Below, in pieces: positions 25,841 through 35,119 of a DNA stretch of 64,000 nt; positions within the stretch are counted from its first letter, which is position 1; each line of letters begins with the position of its first letter. Origin of the DNA: Coprenecus sp964640305 (GTDB lineage Bacteria > Bacteroidota > Bacteroidia > Bacteroidales > UBA932); the NCBI GenBank assembly GCA_964640305.1, contig CAZXFF010000005.1, forward strand, positions 1-64,000, written 5' to 3'. Below the pieces are notes generated by a model. The model was not told where the DNA came from. It ran no database searches and saw only the letters and a program-made list of their open reading frames with translations. Both the position numbers and the translations under genes were made by a program.

Positions 25841-26392
25841 ATGAAAAATTTTATTTGTGTTACCCTCATTGCAAGTGTATTTGCTACGGTATCTTTGTGT
25901 GCCTGCTCCAGGCAAGTTGAAAAAGTGGATAATACCCCGGTAAAAGAATTGCGTCTGTCCGATTTCCTCGGCAAATGGTACGAAATAGCGAGATATGACC
26001 ATAAGTTCGAGAGGGGACTGGACAATGTGACTGCCGAATACACTCTGAAGGATGACGGAATGGTAAAGGTCGTCAATTCAGGCTGGAAGGACGGTGAGCA
26101 GAGTATTGCCGAGGGCAAGGCCAAACAGCCGGATCCATCTGGTAATCCGGCCAACCTTAAAGTGTCTTTTTTCCTGTTCTTCTATGCGGATTACAATATC
26201 CTGATGCTCGACAACGGATACAGCTATGCCCTGATCGGAAGCAAGAGCGACAAATATCTGTGGATACTCTCCAGGACTCCTGTCCTGTCCGCCGAAACAA
26301 AGGATGCAATACTTTCGGAGGCAGCACGCAGGGGATATGATACTGCTTCCCTCATATGGGTAGACCAGAGCAGAAACATTGCTGAAGAATGA
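25841..26392 (+). CDS. Blc-type lipocalin lipoprotein
   Basis: 183 aa from the ATG at 25841; an upstream ATG at 25811 would add 10 residues before the signal peptide. The signal peptide ends in a lipobox-like SLCAC. Next comes the lipocalin hallmark GKWYEIARYD (~43-52), then beta strands and the Blc-type YKYLWILSRTP-like segment (DKYLWILSRTP). Bacterial lipocalins bind lysolipids or other hydrophobic ligands at the cell envelope. The stop overlaps the start of the following SDR gene (ATGA), implying coupling; a lipid-related role for both is only inference. Confidence 0.9.
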   Translation: MKNFICVTLIASVFATVSLCACSRQVEKVDNTPVKELRLSDFLGKWYEIARYDHKFERGLDNVTAEYTLKDDGMVKVVNSGWKDGEQSIAEGKAKQPDPSGNPANLKVSFFLFFYADYNILMLDNGYSYALIGSKSDKYLWILSRTPVLSAETKDAILSEAARRGYDTASLIWVDQSRNIAEE

Positions 26393-27216
26393 AAAGCGGG
26401 CATGGCAGAGTAGCCCTGGTGACAGGTGCTACATCCGGTTTCGGTAAGGAAATAGCCTCTTCTTTGTGCAAAGAGGGGTTCACGGTTTATGGTACCGGCA
26501 GAAGTGTTGCTCCGTCAGTCAGGGAAGACGGGGTCAGGATGCTGGCAATGGATGTTACCGATCCGGAATCTGTCAGGAATGCTGTAAAGGCAGTCATTTC
26601 TGAATCGGGACGGATCGATTTACTGGTAAATAATGCAGGAATGGGCATTGCCGGGGCAGTGGAACTGGCAGATGAGGATGAAATGAGACTGCAGATCGAA
26701 ACGAACTTTTTCGGAATGTGCAGGGTATGCTCCTGCGTGCTTCCGCACATGAGGGAAAGACATACCGGTCACATTGTCAATATCAGTTCGATAGCGGGGA
26801 TATTCGCAGTACCTTACCAGGGATTCTATTCTGCTTCCAAATCTGCGATAGAAGCATACAGCGAAGCATTGGAACTGGAAACGCGGAAATTCGGAATCCG
26901 GGTCTCTGTAATAGAACCCGGGGATTTCAGGACAGGATTCACGGCTTCCAGACGTGTTTCCGCTGCCACCGCAGAAAGCGGCGATTACGGACCGGAATTC
27001 AAGCATGTGCTTGCCGGGATAGAGAAGGATGAACAGGGAGGGGCGGATCCTGCAATGCTTGCAAGGGATGTGTGCCGGCTTGCAAGAAGCAGAAGACCAC
27101 GCTTCAGGGTGCTGACAGGAGGTTTCGTACAGACATCCTTTGCACGTGTTTCCCCATTGTTGCCGCATTCCCTGAAAAGATATTTGCTGACATTGTTCTA
27201 CGGTATGCACCGTTAG
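26389..27216 (+). CDS. Short-chain dehydrogenase/reductase
   Basis: A 275-aa classical SDR. The cofactor motif TGATSGFG is at 11-18, NNAG follows, and the catalytic Ser is in NISSIAG. Tyr147 and Lys151 lie in YSASKSA. The C-terminal extension (~220-275) is hydrophobic and basic and may associate with membrane. It is an NAD(P)-dependent oxidoreductase of unknown substrate, coupled to the lipocalin gene by a 4-bp overlap. Confidence 0.92.
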   Translation: MKSGHGRVALVTGATSGFGKEIASSLCKEGFTVYGTGRSVAPSVREDGVRMLAMDVTDPESVRNAVKAVISESGRIDLLVNNAGMGIAGAVELADEDEMRLQIETNFFGMCRVCSCVLPHMRERHTGHIVNISSIAGIFAVPYQGFYSASKSAIEAYSEALELETRKFGIRVSVIEPGDFRTGFTASRRVSAATAESGDYGPEFKHVLAGIEKDEQGGADPAMLARDVCRLARSRRPRFRVLTGGFVQTSFARVSPLLPHSLKRYLLTLFYGMHR

Positions 27217-27227
27217 CATATATTTTT

Positions 27228-27235
27228 TAAATTTG
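27228..27235 (+). promoter_or_regulatory. -7 box of the DUF3857 gene pair
   Basis: TAAATTTG, 53 bp before the ATG at 27289. Confidence 0.65.
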
Positions 27236-27288
27236 CAGAAGCTGTAAAGCTTAAAAACTATTCTCTGTTAATTAAATTCTATCCGAAA

Positions 27289-29244
27289 ATGAAAAAGCAA
27301 CTCTTTGCATTGACGGTCTGTACGTTTCTGGCAGTAATGACTGTCTCGGCACAGGCCTGGAGACCGTATGAGGTTTCTGCAGCAGGACCGGCTTATGAGA
27401 AGTCCGATTGCGTCGTTTTGCTTGACAGTACATCGGTGACTGTACAGCCTACGGGGCAGGGCTCTTTTGCCGTATGTAAAGCAATCAAAGTCCAGACACC
27501 TTCCGGTGCTGTAAACAACCGTATCATAAAATATGACTATGATCCGCTTACGGCATTTGCGGAATTCAGTCATGTTACGGTCTACAGGGCTGACGGCAGC
27601 GTAGAGCATCTGGATGTGGACAAGACACTGGACTATCCGGCACCGGCCAGGGCGATATACTGGGGAGCAAGGCAGATCATGATAGAAGTCGGAGCCCTTT
27701 ATCCAGGAGATATCGTCGAATATGAAATATCTAAAAAGGGATTTACCTATGCGCTTCTGGCATCTGCGGAAGAAGACGATTCCCGTTTTATCCCTCCGAT
27801 GCGGGGACAGTTCTATGACATAGTCCCGTTCTGGACTTCCGATCCTACAGTCAGAAAGGTATATAAGGTATCCATCCCTATGGAAAAGGAAATGCAGTTC
27901 CAGTTCTATCAGGGACAGTGTACATCATCCATGAGGTATGAGAATGGAATGAAAGCATATACTTTCATAATGGAAGACATCATGCCGTTCAGACGTGAAC
28001 CGAATATGGTTGATCTCTTCGATGCAGCCCCGAAACTGATGATGTCTACAACACCGGACTGGATAGAGAAATCCCTGTGGTTCAATAAAGTGAATGAGGA
28101 CTATGGCAGTTTCGAGCCATTCCCTGCAGCCCAGAAGAAAGTCGATGAGCTGATAAAGGGCAAGAATACTGAAATGGAAAAGATCGCGGTGCTGACCCAT
28201 TGGGTAGCAGACAATATAAGGTATTCCGGTATCTCGATGGGCAAGGGAGAAGGGTACACCCTGCACAATACGGAAATGAACTATACCGACCGTTGCGGAG
28301 TCTGCAAGGATATAGCCGGAACATTGATATCTTTCCTGCGGATGGCAGGATTCGAGGCATATCCGGCAATGACTATGGCCGGCAGCAGGGTAGAAAGTAT
28401 TCCGGCTGACCATTTCAACCATTGCGTTGCTGTCGTAAAGTTGGAAAACGGTACATATATGCCTTTGGACCCGACCTGGGTTCCTTTCAGCAGGGAACTA
28501 TGGAGCAGTGCCGAACAGCAGCAGAACTATCTGCCGGGAGTCCCCGAAGGCTCGGACCTCTGCATTACGCCCATATCCGCGCCTGAGAACCATTATATGA
28601 GGATCAAGGCAGAAAACAGGATTGACGAAAACGGTTGCCTCAGGGGGACATTCACCGTATCTGCAGAAGGCATGAGTGACAAGACCATAAGGGGTATCTT
28701 CACCACCGGTTTCCAGAGCGAATGGAAGAACTCCATGGAACGTCAGCTACTGAACGTCTCTCCCAAGGCAAAACTGCTGGGGGTAGATTATGGCAAGAAC
28801 CCCAAGGACTATCAGGCAGCTCCTATAGAGATAACATTCAGGTATGAGATTCCTGACTATGCCATGGTCGGGGAGAACGAGATGATATTCCGTCCAATGG
28901 TGATGAACAATCTGTACAACAGTGTGCGTTCTTATCTGAGAATCAATACTTCCGTGGACGAAAGGAAGTACGGTTTCAAGGACGGATGCTCAAGACTGGT
29001 AGAATTGGAGGAATCCATAGCCCTTCCTTCCGGATACAGGATGGTAGGGTCATCCAAGGAGTCCGAAGAATACGGTTCAGGAGCGGATTTTGAGGGACGT
29101 CTGTATCAGGAAGGCAGCAATATTCTTCTGTACAATAAACTGTCTCTGAAGAAAAGGGTATATGAACCCGGAGACTGGGACAGCTTCCGGAATGCTGTCA
29201 ATGCCCACAAATCTTACGGTGATTATATTGTGATTAAAAAGTAA
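27289..29244 (+). CDS. Secreted DUF3857 / transglutaminase-like protein
   Basis: 651 aa with a signal peptide (MKKQLFALTVCTFLAVMTVSAQA). Residues ~45-230 are a DUF3857 domain. Residues ~290-400 are a transglutaminase-like core with Cys ~338 (CGVCKDIAG), His ~377 (HFNHCVAV) and Asp ~393 (LDPTW), so the catalytic triad is complete. The C-terminal ~230 residues are a beta-rich domain. Members are periplasmic or surface proteins of Bacteroidota thought to cleave or link peptides or glycans; the true substrate is unknown. The paralogous gene 5 bp downstream suggests the two work together. Confidence 0.9.
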   Translation: MKKQLFALTVCTFLAVMTVSAQAWRPYEVSAAGPAYEKSDCVVLLDSTSVTVQPTGQGSFAVCKAIKVQTPSGAVNNRIIKYDYDPLTAFAEFSHVTVYRADGSVEHLDVDKTLDYPAPARAIYWGARQIMIEVGALYPGDIVEYEISKKGFTYALLASAEEDDSRFIPPMRGQFYDIVPFWTSDPTVRKVYKVSIPMEKEMQFQFYQGQCTSSMRYENGMKAYTFIMEDIMPFRREPNMVDLFDAAPKLMMSTTPDWIEKSLWFNKVNEDYGSFEPFPAAQKKVDELIKGKNTEMEKIAVLTHWVADNIRYSGISMGKGEGYTLHNTEMNYTDRCGVCKDIAGTLISFLRMAGFEAYPAMTMAGSRVESIPADHFNHCVAVVKLENGTYMPLDPTWVPFSRELWSSAEQQQNYLPGVPEGSDLCITPISAPENHYMRIKAENRIDENGCLRGTFTVSAEGMSDKTIRGIFTTGFQSEWKNSMERQLLNVSPKAKLLGVDYGKNPKDYQAAPIEITFRYEIPDYAMVGENEMIFRPMVMNNLYNSVRSYLRINTSVDERKYGFKDGCSRLVELEESIALPSGYRMVGSSKESEEYGSGADFEGRLYQEGSNILLYNKLSLKKRVYEPGDWDSFRNAVNAHKSYGDYIVIKK

Positions 29245-29249
29245 CGAGT

Positions 29250-30833
29250 ATGAGAAAGATTCTATTCTATATGGTTATTCCGGCCGTGCTGTGCATGGCA
29301 GTTGTATCTGCAGCAGCTGCAGTGGCCCATGAAGCCAGGTTCGGCAAGATACACAAAGCATATATCCTCAATGAGGACGGAAGCCAGGAAATGAGGGTAA
29401 AGAAAGAACTGACACTCTATACCCATGCAGCTATGAACAGCCTGTATGGCGAGACGTTCATAGTATATGATCCGGCATATCAGGAACTGGTCATACATGA
29501 ATCCTATACAGTGCAGAAAGACGGAAATATAGTGAAGACTCCTGCCAATGCTTTTGTGGAAGTGCTTCCTTCGGCTGCTGCCAATGCTCCTGCATACAAT
29601 GGCCTCCGGGAGATGGTGGTTGTCCATACCGGACTGGAATTAGGTGCTACAATCCATCTGGATTATTCAATCATTACAAAACCGGGAGCATTGAAGGCTC
29701 TGGACATATTCGAGACGGTAGAAGAGCTGTCGCCTGTCAGCGAATATGTATTTTCAGTCACTGTCCCTGAGAATACACCTGTTGCATACGAGCTTATCAA
29801 TGGAACAGCCAAAGCGTCAGTCAGAAAAACCGATGGTACAAAGACCGTAACATGGAAAATGAGGAACGTCAATCCACGTCCCCGTTCATTAGAGGTTTCA
29901 GTCCAGGCCGGAAGCCTGCAGGCCATTGCCGTTTCCACATATCCTTCCCGTCAGGCTGCCCTGGATGTTATAGAGGGACAGCTGCCCGATGGTACGGAAG
30001 CAGCACTTCAGCAGAAGATTAGGGAACTCTCCCGGTCGGGGAAAGACATGAAGGCCGCTATCGGAGCCTATGTCAATTCCCTCGGAAATTGTGGACTGAC
30101 ACTGGCGCAGACCGGTTTCAGAATCCGTCCTGTGTCAGAAGTCATGCAGAGTGCATACGGCACGGCTGCGGAAAAGAAAGCATTGGCCATCGGTTTGCTG
30201 AAGGCTGCCGGACTTCCCGGGGACATGAATTTCGTATTCTACAGGACGTCTTCTCCTGACGCTGCAGGACTTTCCGCCTTGCGTGCCATGACGGTTGTGG
30301 CTTTGCCCGATGCAGCTTCAAATGCTGTGGCAGACATACAGAGTTACCTTTCAGTAACGGACCTGGACGGCAATCCGGCAGAACTTCCGGCTGTCAACCA
30401 TAAAGTGGTGAAAGAAGGAACGCTTACTGTATCCTCCGGCAGCGGCAACGATATGGGCAACGGATACCGTTCGTATCTGATTCCGGATGCCAATGAAGGA
30501 TGGTTGAGGTCATATTTCAGAAGCACTACTGCAAATACCTCACGCTCTGCAAGCCTGCTTCTGGCTTATCTGCCGGATGAAACATATACCTGCAGGATAA
30601 AGGTGGAAGAAGGAATGAGGGCGGTGATCCTTCCTCAGGATATAAAGCTGGACAATGAAGCAGGAACGGTCAGAGTGTCCGTTGTAAAGACAGCCGACGG
30701 CTATGAGATCGTCCGCTCATTGAAACTGAAAAAGCAGTTGGTTACTAAGGCGCTGTATCCGGAATACTATGCGCTGATGGCAGAATGGAACGAAGTATCC
30801 GCATCCCCTGTGGTCTTCTGCGTGACAGAATAG
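29250..30833 (+). CDS. DUF3857 protein with degenerate transglutaminase-like core
   Basis: 527 aa with an N-terminal signal or anchor helix (~4-27). It aligns by eye with the preceding protein: a DUF3857-like beta domain (~30-230), then the helical start of a transglutaminase fold. Where the partner has CGVCKDIAG this protein has SAYGTAAEKKAL (~300-311), without a cysteine, and the usual His/Asp segments are not recognisable. It therefore looks like a non-catalytic paralogue, perhaps a substrate-binding or regulatory partner of the upstream enzyme. It follows that gene by 5 bp in the same operon. Loss of activity is inferred from sequence only. Confidence 0.78.
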   Translation: MRKILFYMVIPAVLCMAVVSAAAAVAHEARFGKIHKAYILNEDGSQEMRVKKELTLYTHAAMNSLYGETFIVYDPAYQELVIHESYTVQKDGNIVKTPANAFVEVLPSAAANAPAYNGLREMVVVHTGLELGATIHLDYSIITKPGALKALDIFETVEELSPVSEYVFSVTVPENTPVAYELINGTAKASVRKTDGTKTVTWKMRNVNPRPRSLEVSVQAGSLQAIAVSTYPSRQAALDVIEGQLPDGTEAALQQKIRELSRSGKDMKAAIGAYVNSLGNCGLTLAQTGFRIRPVSEVMQSAYGTAAEKKALAIGLLKAAGLPGDMNFVFYRTSSPDAAGLSALRAMTVVALPDAASNAVADIQSYLSVTDLDGNPAELPAVNHKVVKEGTLTVSSGSGNDMGNGYRSYLIPDANEGWLRSYFRSTTANTSRSASLLLAYLPDETYTCRIKVEEGMRAVILPQDIKLDNEAGTVRVSVVKTADGYEIVRSLKLKKQLVTKALYPEYYALMAEWNEVSASPVVFCVTE

Positions 30834-30847
30834 ACCAGTAATACATT

Positions 30848-31804
30848 TTATATAAAGAACAGCGAGGCTCCGGCGACACTTATGATGGCGCCGGAGACTT
30901 GTTTTACTGTAACCTTCTCTTTATATATGAGTTTGGATGGAAGGATGATCAGAATAGGTGTAAGGGCCATTATGGTGGATGCTATTCCGGCATTGGTATA
31001 ATTTACAGCAAGCAATGATAGGGATACACCGAGGAATGGTCCGAAGAAAGTACCGGATGCCGCAGCAGCCATTGATTTACCGTCTTTGAATGATGAAATG
31101 AGATTCTTCCCCTTTTTCTGTATCATCATGATAATCAGGAAGCCTGCCAGACCGGATATTGCCCTTACCTGTGTGGATGCAAAAGGAATTATCAGATTCT
31201 CCAAATCTGTTACCGGCTGGACTGATTCCATGTAATGGTTCATGCCGATCTTACTGAGGACCAGTCCGACTCCCTGGCCTATGCCTGCACCGATGCCGAA
31301 AAGGACACCTTTCATAGGCAGGGATATGTTCAGTTTCCTGTGATGGTGGCCGTCTTTGTCCCCACTGTCGCTCCGTCCTATTACCGAAAGCGCAATGCCT
31401 GCAAGGCATATGGCCATGCCTGCAATGGCTGTAAGGGAAAGTTTCTGTCCGAGCATTATGAAGCCGGCTATGGCAGCGGTAGGGGGTGCGAGGGTCATGA
31501 ACAGCTGTCCGAAACGTGATCCGATGATAACGTATGCGTTCAGAAGGCAGAAATCCCCGAAGACATATCCTACCAGACCAGAGAGGGAGAGCCATAACCA
31601 TGCCTTACCCCCGGCATTGACCGGAAATGGAGCTCCGGTAGTCAGGAACAAAGTAATGCCCAGCATGACCATCGCCATGAGAAGGCGGATGATGTTCAGG
31701 GAAAGTGCTCCGATCTTTTTGCTGGCATATTCGAAACTCAATGCCGTGAGTGTCCAGGAAATGGCGACAATGAAAGATATTATTTCGCCGGTGTGAGCTG
31801 TCAT
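30848..31804 (-). CDS. EamA/DMT-family transporter
   Basis: 318 aa with ten hydrophobic helices in two EamA repeats (~8-145 and ~165-318). The second repeat ends with the PILIILPSKLIYKEKVTVKQ-type motif of drug/metabolite exporters. An inner-membrane transporter of unknown substrate. It is 13 bp downstream of the threonine aldolase gene, so amino-acid export would be plausible but is not demonstrated. Confidence 0.9.
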   Translation of the reverse strand: MTAHTGEIISFIVAISWTLTALSFEYASKKIGALSLNIIRLLMAMVMLGITLFLTTGAPFPVNAGGKAWLWLSLSGLVGYVFGDFCLLNAYVIIGSRFGQLFMTLAPPTAAIAGFIMLGQKLSLTAIAGMAICLAGIALSVIGRSDSGDKDGHHHRKLNISLPMKGVLFGIGAGIGQGVGLVLSKIGMNHYMESVQPVTDLENLIIPFASTQVRAISGLAGFLIIMMIQKKGKNLISSFKDGKSMAAAASGTFFGPFLGVSLSLLAVNYTNAGIASTIMALTPILIILPSKLIYKEKVTVKQVSGAIISVAGASLFFI

Positions 31805-31817
31805 CCCGAATATAGTG

Positions 31818-32828
31818 TTAAAGTTCCCTGATACTTGTTATCAGTTCGTCAATATCCTCTTCCGTAGTATCGAATGACGTAACAAAGCGTATCTCGTTTT
31901 CGGCTTCGTTCCAGAAATAGAAGAAATATTTTTCCAGGAGCCTGTCTTCCTTCTCTCTCGGCATTGTCAGGAAGAGCTGGTTGCTTTCCGGTTTCTGGGT
32001 GAACTTCACATCCGGCATCGCAGACAATGCTTCGTAGAGTCTCTTTGCCATACGGTTTGCGTTCCGTGCATTCTCCAGCCACAGGTTGTCTGTCAGGAAT
32101 GCTATGTACTGGCAGGACAGGAATCTCATCTTGCTGGCGAGCTGGCAGGACTGTTTTCTGGCATAACGGGCCTCCCTGACCAGATCCTTGTCAAATACGA
32201 CTACGCATTCGGCTCCCATCAGGCCGTTTTTCGTGCCGCCAAGCGTGAGCGTGTCCGCTCCGTACGAGGCTTCTTCGAGGGAAATGTCGAGGGCGGCAGC
32301 GGCATTGGATATCCTTGCCCCGTCAATATGCACCTTGAGGCCATAACTGTGGGCGAAGTCTGTAAGTTCCCTGAGCTCTTCAGGGGTATAGATTGTTCCG
32401 AGTTCCGTACACTGGGAGATATATACTGCACCGGGCTGTGAATGATGCTCTACTCCGAAGTTTATCATGTAGGGCTTCAGAAGTTCCGGGGTCAGTTTCC
32501 CGTCCGGAGTCTGGATCGTCCTCATGAAACATCCGGTGGCCTTTCCGGGAGCTCCGCATTCATCTACCGCTACGTGTGCGGTCTCGGCGCAGAATATGAT
32601 ATGGTATGGGCGGGTCATCATCTGGAGAGCCATGGTGTTGCTTCCTGTCCCGTTGAAAACGAAAAATGCTTCACATTCCCTTGTGAACAGGGATTTTACC
32701 ATTGTCTCGGCTTTGGTTGTCCATATGTCGTCCCCGTAACCCAGGGCATGGTCAGTGTTCGCTTCCAGGATGGCCTTCATTACCGAAGGATGTACACTGG
32801 AATTATTGTCCGATGCAAAACTTCTCAT
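31818..32828 (-). CDS. ltaE: Low-specificity threonine aldolase (PLP enzyme)
   Basis: A 336-aa fold-type I PLP enzyme of the beta-eliminating lyase/threonine aldolase family, which cleaves threonine or allo-threonine to glycine and acetaldehyde. Visible are FNGTGSNTMAL (PLP phosphate), VHIDGARISNA (Asp contacting the PLP ring) and the Schiff-base lysine in LGGTKNG. It is the first gene of a two-gene operon with the EamA transporter, with promoter box TATATTTG at 32848-32855. Confidence 0.92.
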   Translation of the reverse strand: MRSFASDNNSSVHPSVMKAILEANTDHALGYGDDIWTTKAETMVKSLFTRECEAFFVFNGTGSNTMALQMMTRPYHIIFCAETAHVAVDECGAPGKATGCFMRTIQTPDGKLTPELLKPYMINFGVEHHSQPGAVYISQCTELGTIYTPEELRELTDFAHSYGLKVHIDGARISNAAAALDISLEEASYGADTLTLGGTKNGLMGAECVVVFDKDLVREARYARKQSCQLASKMRFLSCQYIAFLTDNLWLENARNANRMAKRLYEALSAMPDVKFTQKPESNQLFLTMPREKEDRLLEKYFFYFWNEAENEIRFVTSFDTTEEDIDELITSIREL

Positions 32829-32847
32829 ATTCAGTATTTATTTTAAG

Positions 32848-32855
32848 CAAATATA
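32848..32855 (-). promoter_or_regulatory. -7 box of the ltaE operon
   Basis: TATATTTG on the minus strand, 19 bp before the ltaE ATG. Confidence 0.65.
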
Positions 32856-32882
32856 AGAGTAAATCCTGAAATTGTGCAAACG

Positions 32883-32919
32883 AAAAAAGCCGGCCTGAGA
32901 ATTTATTTCAGGCCGGCTT
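32883..32919 (-). terminator. Terminator of the DPP IV gene
   Basis: Perfect 12-bp stem AAGCCGGCCTGA/TCAGGCCGGCTT (32887-32898 and 32908-32919) with a 9-nt loop. On the minus strand a T run follows. It lies 37 bp past the peptidase stop. Confidence 0.92.
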
Positions 32920-32956
32920 CCGTCATCATGACCGAGGGTCAGGATTTCCTGTCACG

Positions 32957-35026
32957 CTATTTCTTGAATACGTCAGGCAATTCTTTGCCGAGCAGGTTCC
33001 TGTACCAGAAAATCAGGTTCGAACGGGAAGAATGGGCTCCTTGATATCCGCCGTATCCGTGGTAGGCTCCTGGGTAAAGCATAAGTTCGAATTCCTTGTT
33101 TTCCTTCTGCAGTGCATCTACAAGCTGCAGGGTGCTCTGCATATGCACATTGTCATCGGAAGTACCGTGGGTGATACGCAGCATGGAACCTTCGCCGCCT
33201 TTGTATTTGTATGCACGGTCCCAGACTCTGGTGAATGCATAACCTTCAGGGTTGTCTTCAGGGGTATCCATATATCTTTCAGTGTAGTGGGAGTCATACA
33301 GCTGCCAGTCGTAAACGCCACCGCCTGCGATGCCGTACTGGAAGTAGTCAGCTCCGTCTGTGAGGGCGAGGACAGTCATTGTCCCGCCATAGGAGAAGCC
33401 GGTGATACCTATCTTTTCCGCATCGACATAAGGCAGTGTCCTCAGGTATTTCACCCATTCGATATAGTCGGCAATCTCTACCTGTCCGAGTGACCTGTAG
33501 ATCTGGTTTACTCCATCCTTTCCGCAATGGCCTGAAGCCCTGTGGTCTATGGAAATCTGGATGACACCTTCCACAGCCCAGAGCTGGTTCCCGGATGAGG
33601 GAGTAGACCAGCGGTCCATTACAGTACCTGAGTTGGGGCCTCCGTACATGGAGATGATAACGGGATATTTTTTCGTGCTGTCCAGGTCTATCGGAAGCCT
33701 GATGGATGCAGGAAGAGTGTATCCGTCCACTTCTATGAAAAGCATTTTTGCTTCTGCCAGCTTGTAGTTGTCGTATTCGGGTCCTTTGGAATCTCCGAGC
33801 AAGGTGACTTTAGGAGTCTTTCCGATTTTCACAAGGACTGATTTCACAGGTGTTGATACGTTAGAGATCAGCGCTGTATAGTACTTGTTGTCAGGGGAGA
33901 TGGTTACATTGGAGAAATTGTAGTCTCCATAGGAGATACGCTGTGATGTCTTCTTCTTCAGGTCCAGCATATATACGTCGTATCTGGTGGATATCTCGGC
34001 TCTGGAGGTATAGAACAGGAGTCCTTTCTTTTCGTCGAGTTTCAGTATCCTGGTTCCCCAGTTCTTTCCGTCGGTAAGTTTGATGAGCTGTTTGCCGTCG
34101 AATGACTGGAAATAGATCTGCTCCCAGCCGTCGAAGTCACGGGTCATATAGAAGCCATTGTCAGTGAATACCATGTCGTCAATCCAGTCGATCCATGTCC
34201 TCTGGCGTTCTTCATATATATGTTTCTTGGATCCGTCAACCGGGGATACCTCATAGAGGATAAGATGGTTCTGGTCTCTTGGCATCCAGGGTACCATGAA
34301 TTTGTCCGAATCTGCACTCCAGAACGGAATGCCGAAGTACTGGTCATCATCTCTGTTGAAATCTGCCCATACGGTTTCACCGGTCTCAAGGTTCACCATC
34401 GCGATTTCCACCTTCGGGTTTTCATCCCCGGCTTTGGGATATCTTGTTTCAGTCAGGGTACCGTGCTTGCCTTTGGGATTGTAAATGGGGAACATGGGGA
34501 CGTTTGTGTCGTCAAATTTGTAATAGGCAATCTTCTTGCTGTCCGGTGACCACCAGAATGCTCTGTAGCGGGAGGCGCGTCCCAGGATTTCTTCATAATA
34601 TACCCACGATGCCCAACCGTTGAGGATGAGGTCGGAGCCGTCTGTTGTCAGGGCGGTGTGCTTTCCTGTAGCCACGTCCATTACATACAGGTTATTGTCC
34701 TTGGTGTAGGCTATCTTTGTCGAATCTGGGGAGAATACCGGATTCTTCACGGTTTTTCTCATTTCAGTCAGGATGCTGGGTTGTACTTTCGGCTCAGGCA
34801 TCTTGTAGTCGGAGGTTTCACCTGTCTTGATATTGTAGAGTTTGTACCCTCCTTTTTCAGATACGATAAAGTGTTGGTTGTCATACCATTCCCTTGCTGT
34901 AGGTATGGGGACTGTAATGCCGGAAGGCATACCTTTTACTACCTGTTCCAGAGTCAGGTTCTTCTTTTCCTGTGCAAATCCGGTCACAGAACAGAAGATC
35001 AGGGCTGATAGCAATAATTTTTTCAT
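32957..35026 (-). CDS. Dipeptidyl peptidase IV (S9B family)
   Basis: 689 aa with a signal peptide (MKKLLLSALIFCSVTGFAQ). An eight-bladed propeller domain (~60-460) carries the NGWASWVYYEEILGR loop with the Glu that binds substrate N-termini in DPP IV. The alpha/beta hydrolase domain has the Ser nucleophile in GFSYGG (~545), Asp in GTSDDNVH and His in YHGYGG. It removes Xaa-Pro or Xaa-Ala dipeptides in the periplasm. Length and motifs fit an intact enzyme. Single-gene unit with its own promoter and strong terminator. Confidence 0.95.
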   Translation of the reverse strand: MKKLLLSALIFCSVTGFAQEKKNLTLEQVVKGMPSGITVPIPTAREWYDNQHFIVSEKGGYKLYNIKTGETSDYKMPEPKVQPSILTEMRKTVKNPVFSPDSTKIAYTKDNNLYVMDVATGKHTALTTDGSDLILNGWASWVYYEEILGRASRYRAFWWSPDSKKIAYYKFDDTNVPMFPIYNPKGKHGTLTETRYPKAGDENPKVEIAMVNLETGETVWADFNRDDDQYFGIPFWSADSDKFMVPWMPRDQNHLILYEVSPVDGSKKHIYEERQRTWIDWIDDMVFTDNGFYMTRDFDGWEQIYFQSFDGKQLIKLTDGKNWGTRILKLDEKKGLLFYTSRAEISTRYDVYMLDLKKKTSQRISYGDYNFSNVTISPDNKYYTALISNVSTPVKSVLVKIGKTPKVTLLGDSKGPEYDNYKLAEAKMLFIEVDGYTLPASIRLPIDLDSTKKYPVIISMYGGPNSGTVMDRWSTPSSGNQLWAVEGVIQISIDHRASGHCGKDGVNQIYRSLGQVEIADYIEWVKYLRTLPYVDAEKIGITGFSYGGTMTVLALTDGADYFQYGIAGGGVYDWQLYDSHYTERYMDTPEDNPEGYAFTRVWDRAYKYKGGEGSMLRITHGTSDDNVHMQSTLQLVDALQKENKEFELMLYPGAYHGYGGYQGAHSSRSNLIFWYRNLLGKELPDVFKK

Positions 35027-35069
35027 GTTGCAATGAATTTTATCTTGTTGGTTGTTATAGTTGGATTGT

Positions 35070-35077
35070 CAAATATA
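35070..35077 (-). promoter_or_regulatory. -7 box of the DPP IV gene
   Basis: TATATTTG on the minus strand, 43 bp before the ATG at 35026. Confidence 0.65.
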
Positions 35078-35119
35078 GTGAAATGCGGGCGCAGAAACAA
35101 GATGAAAATGCAATTTTCG

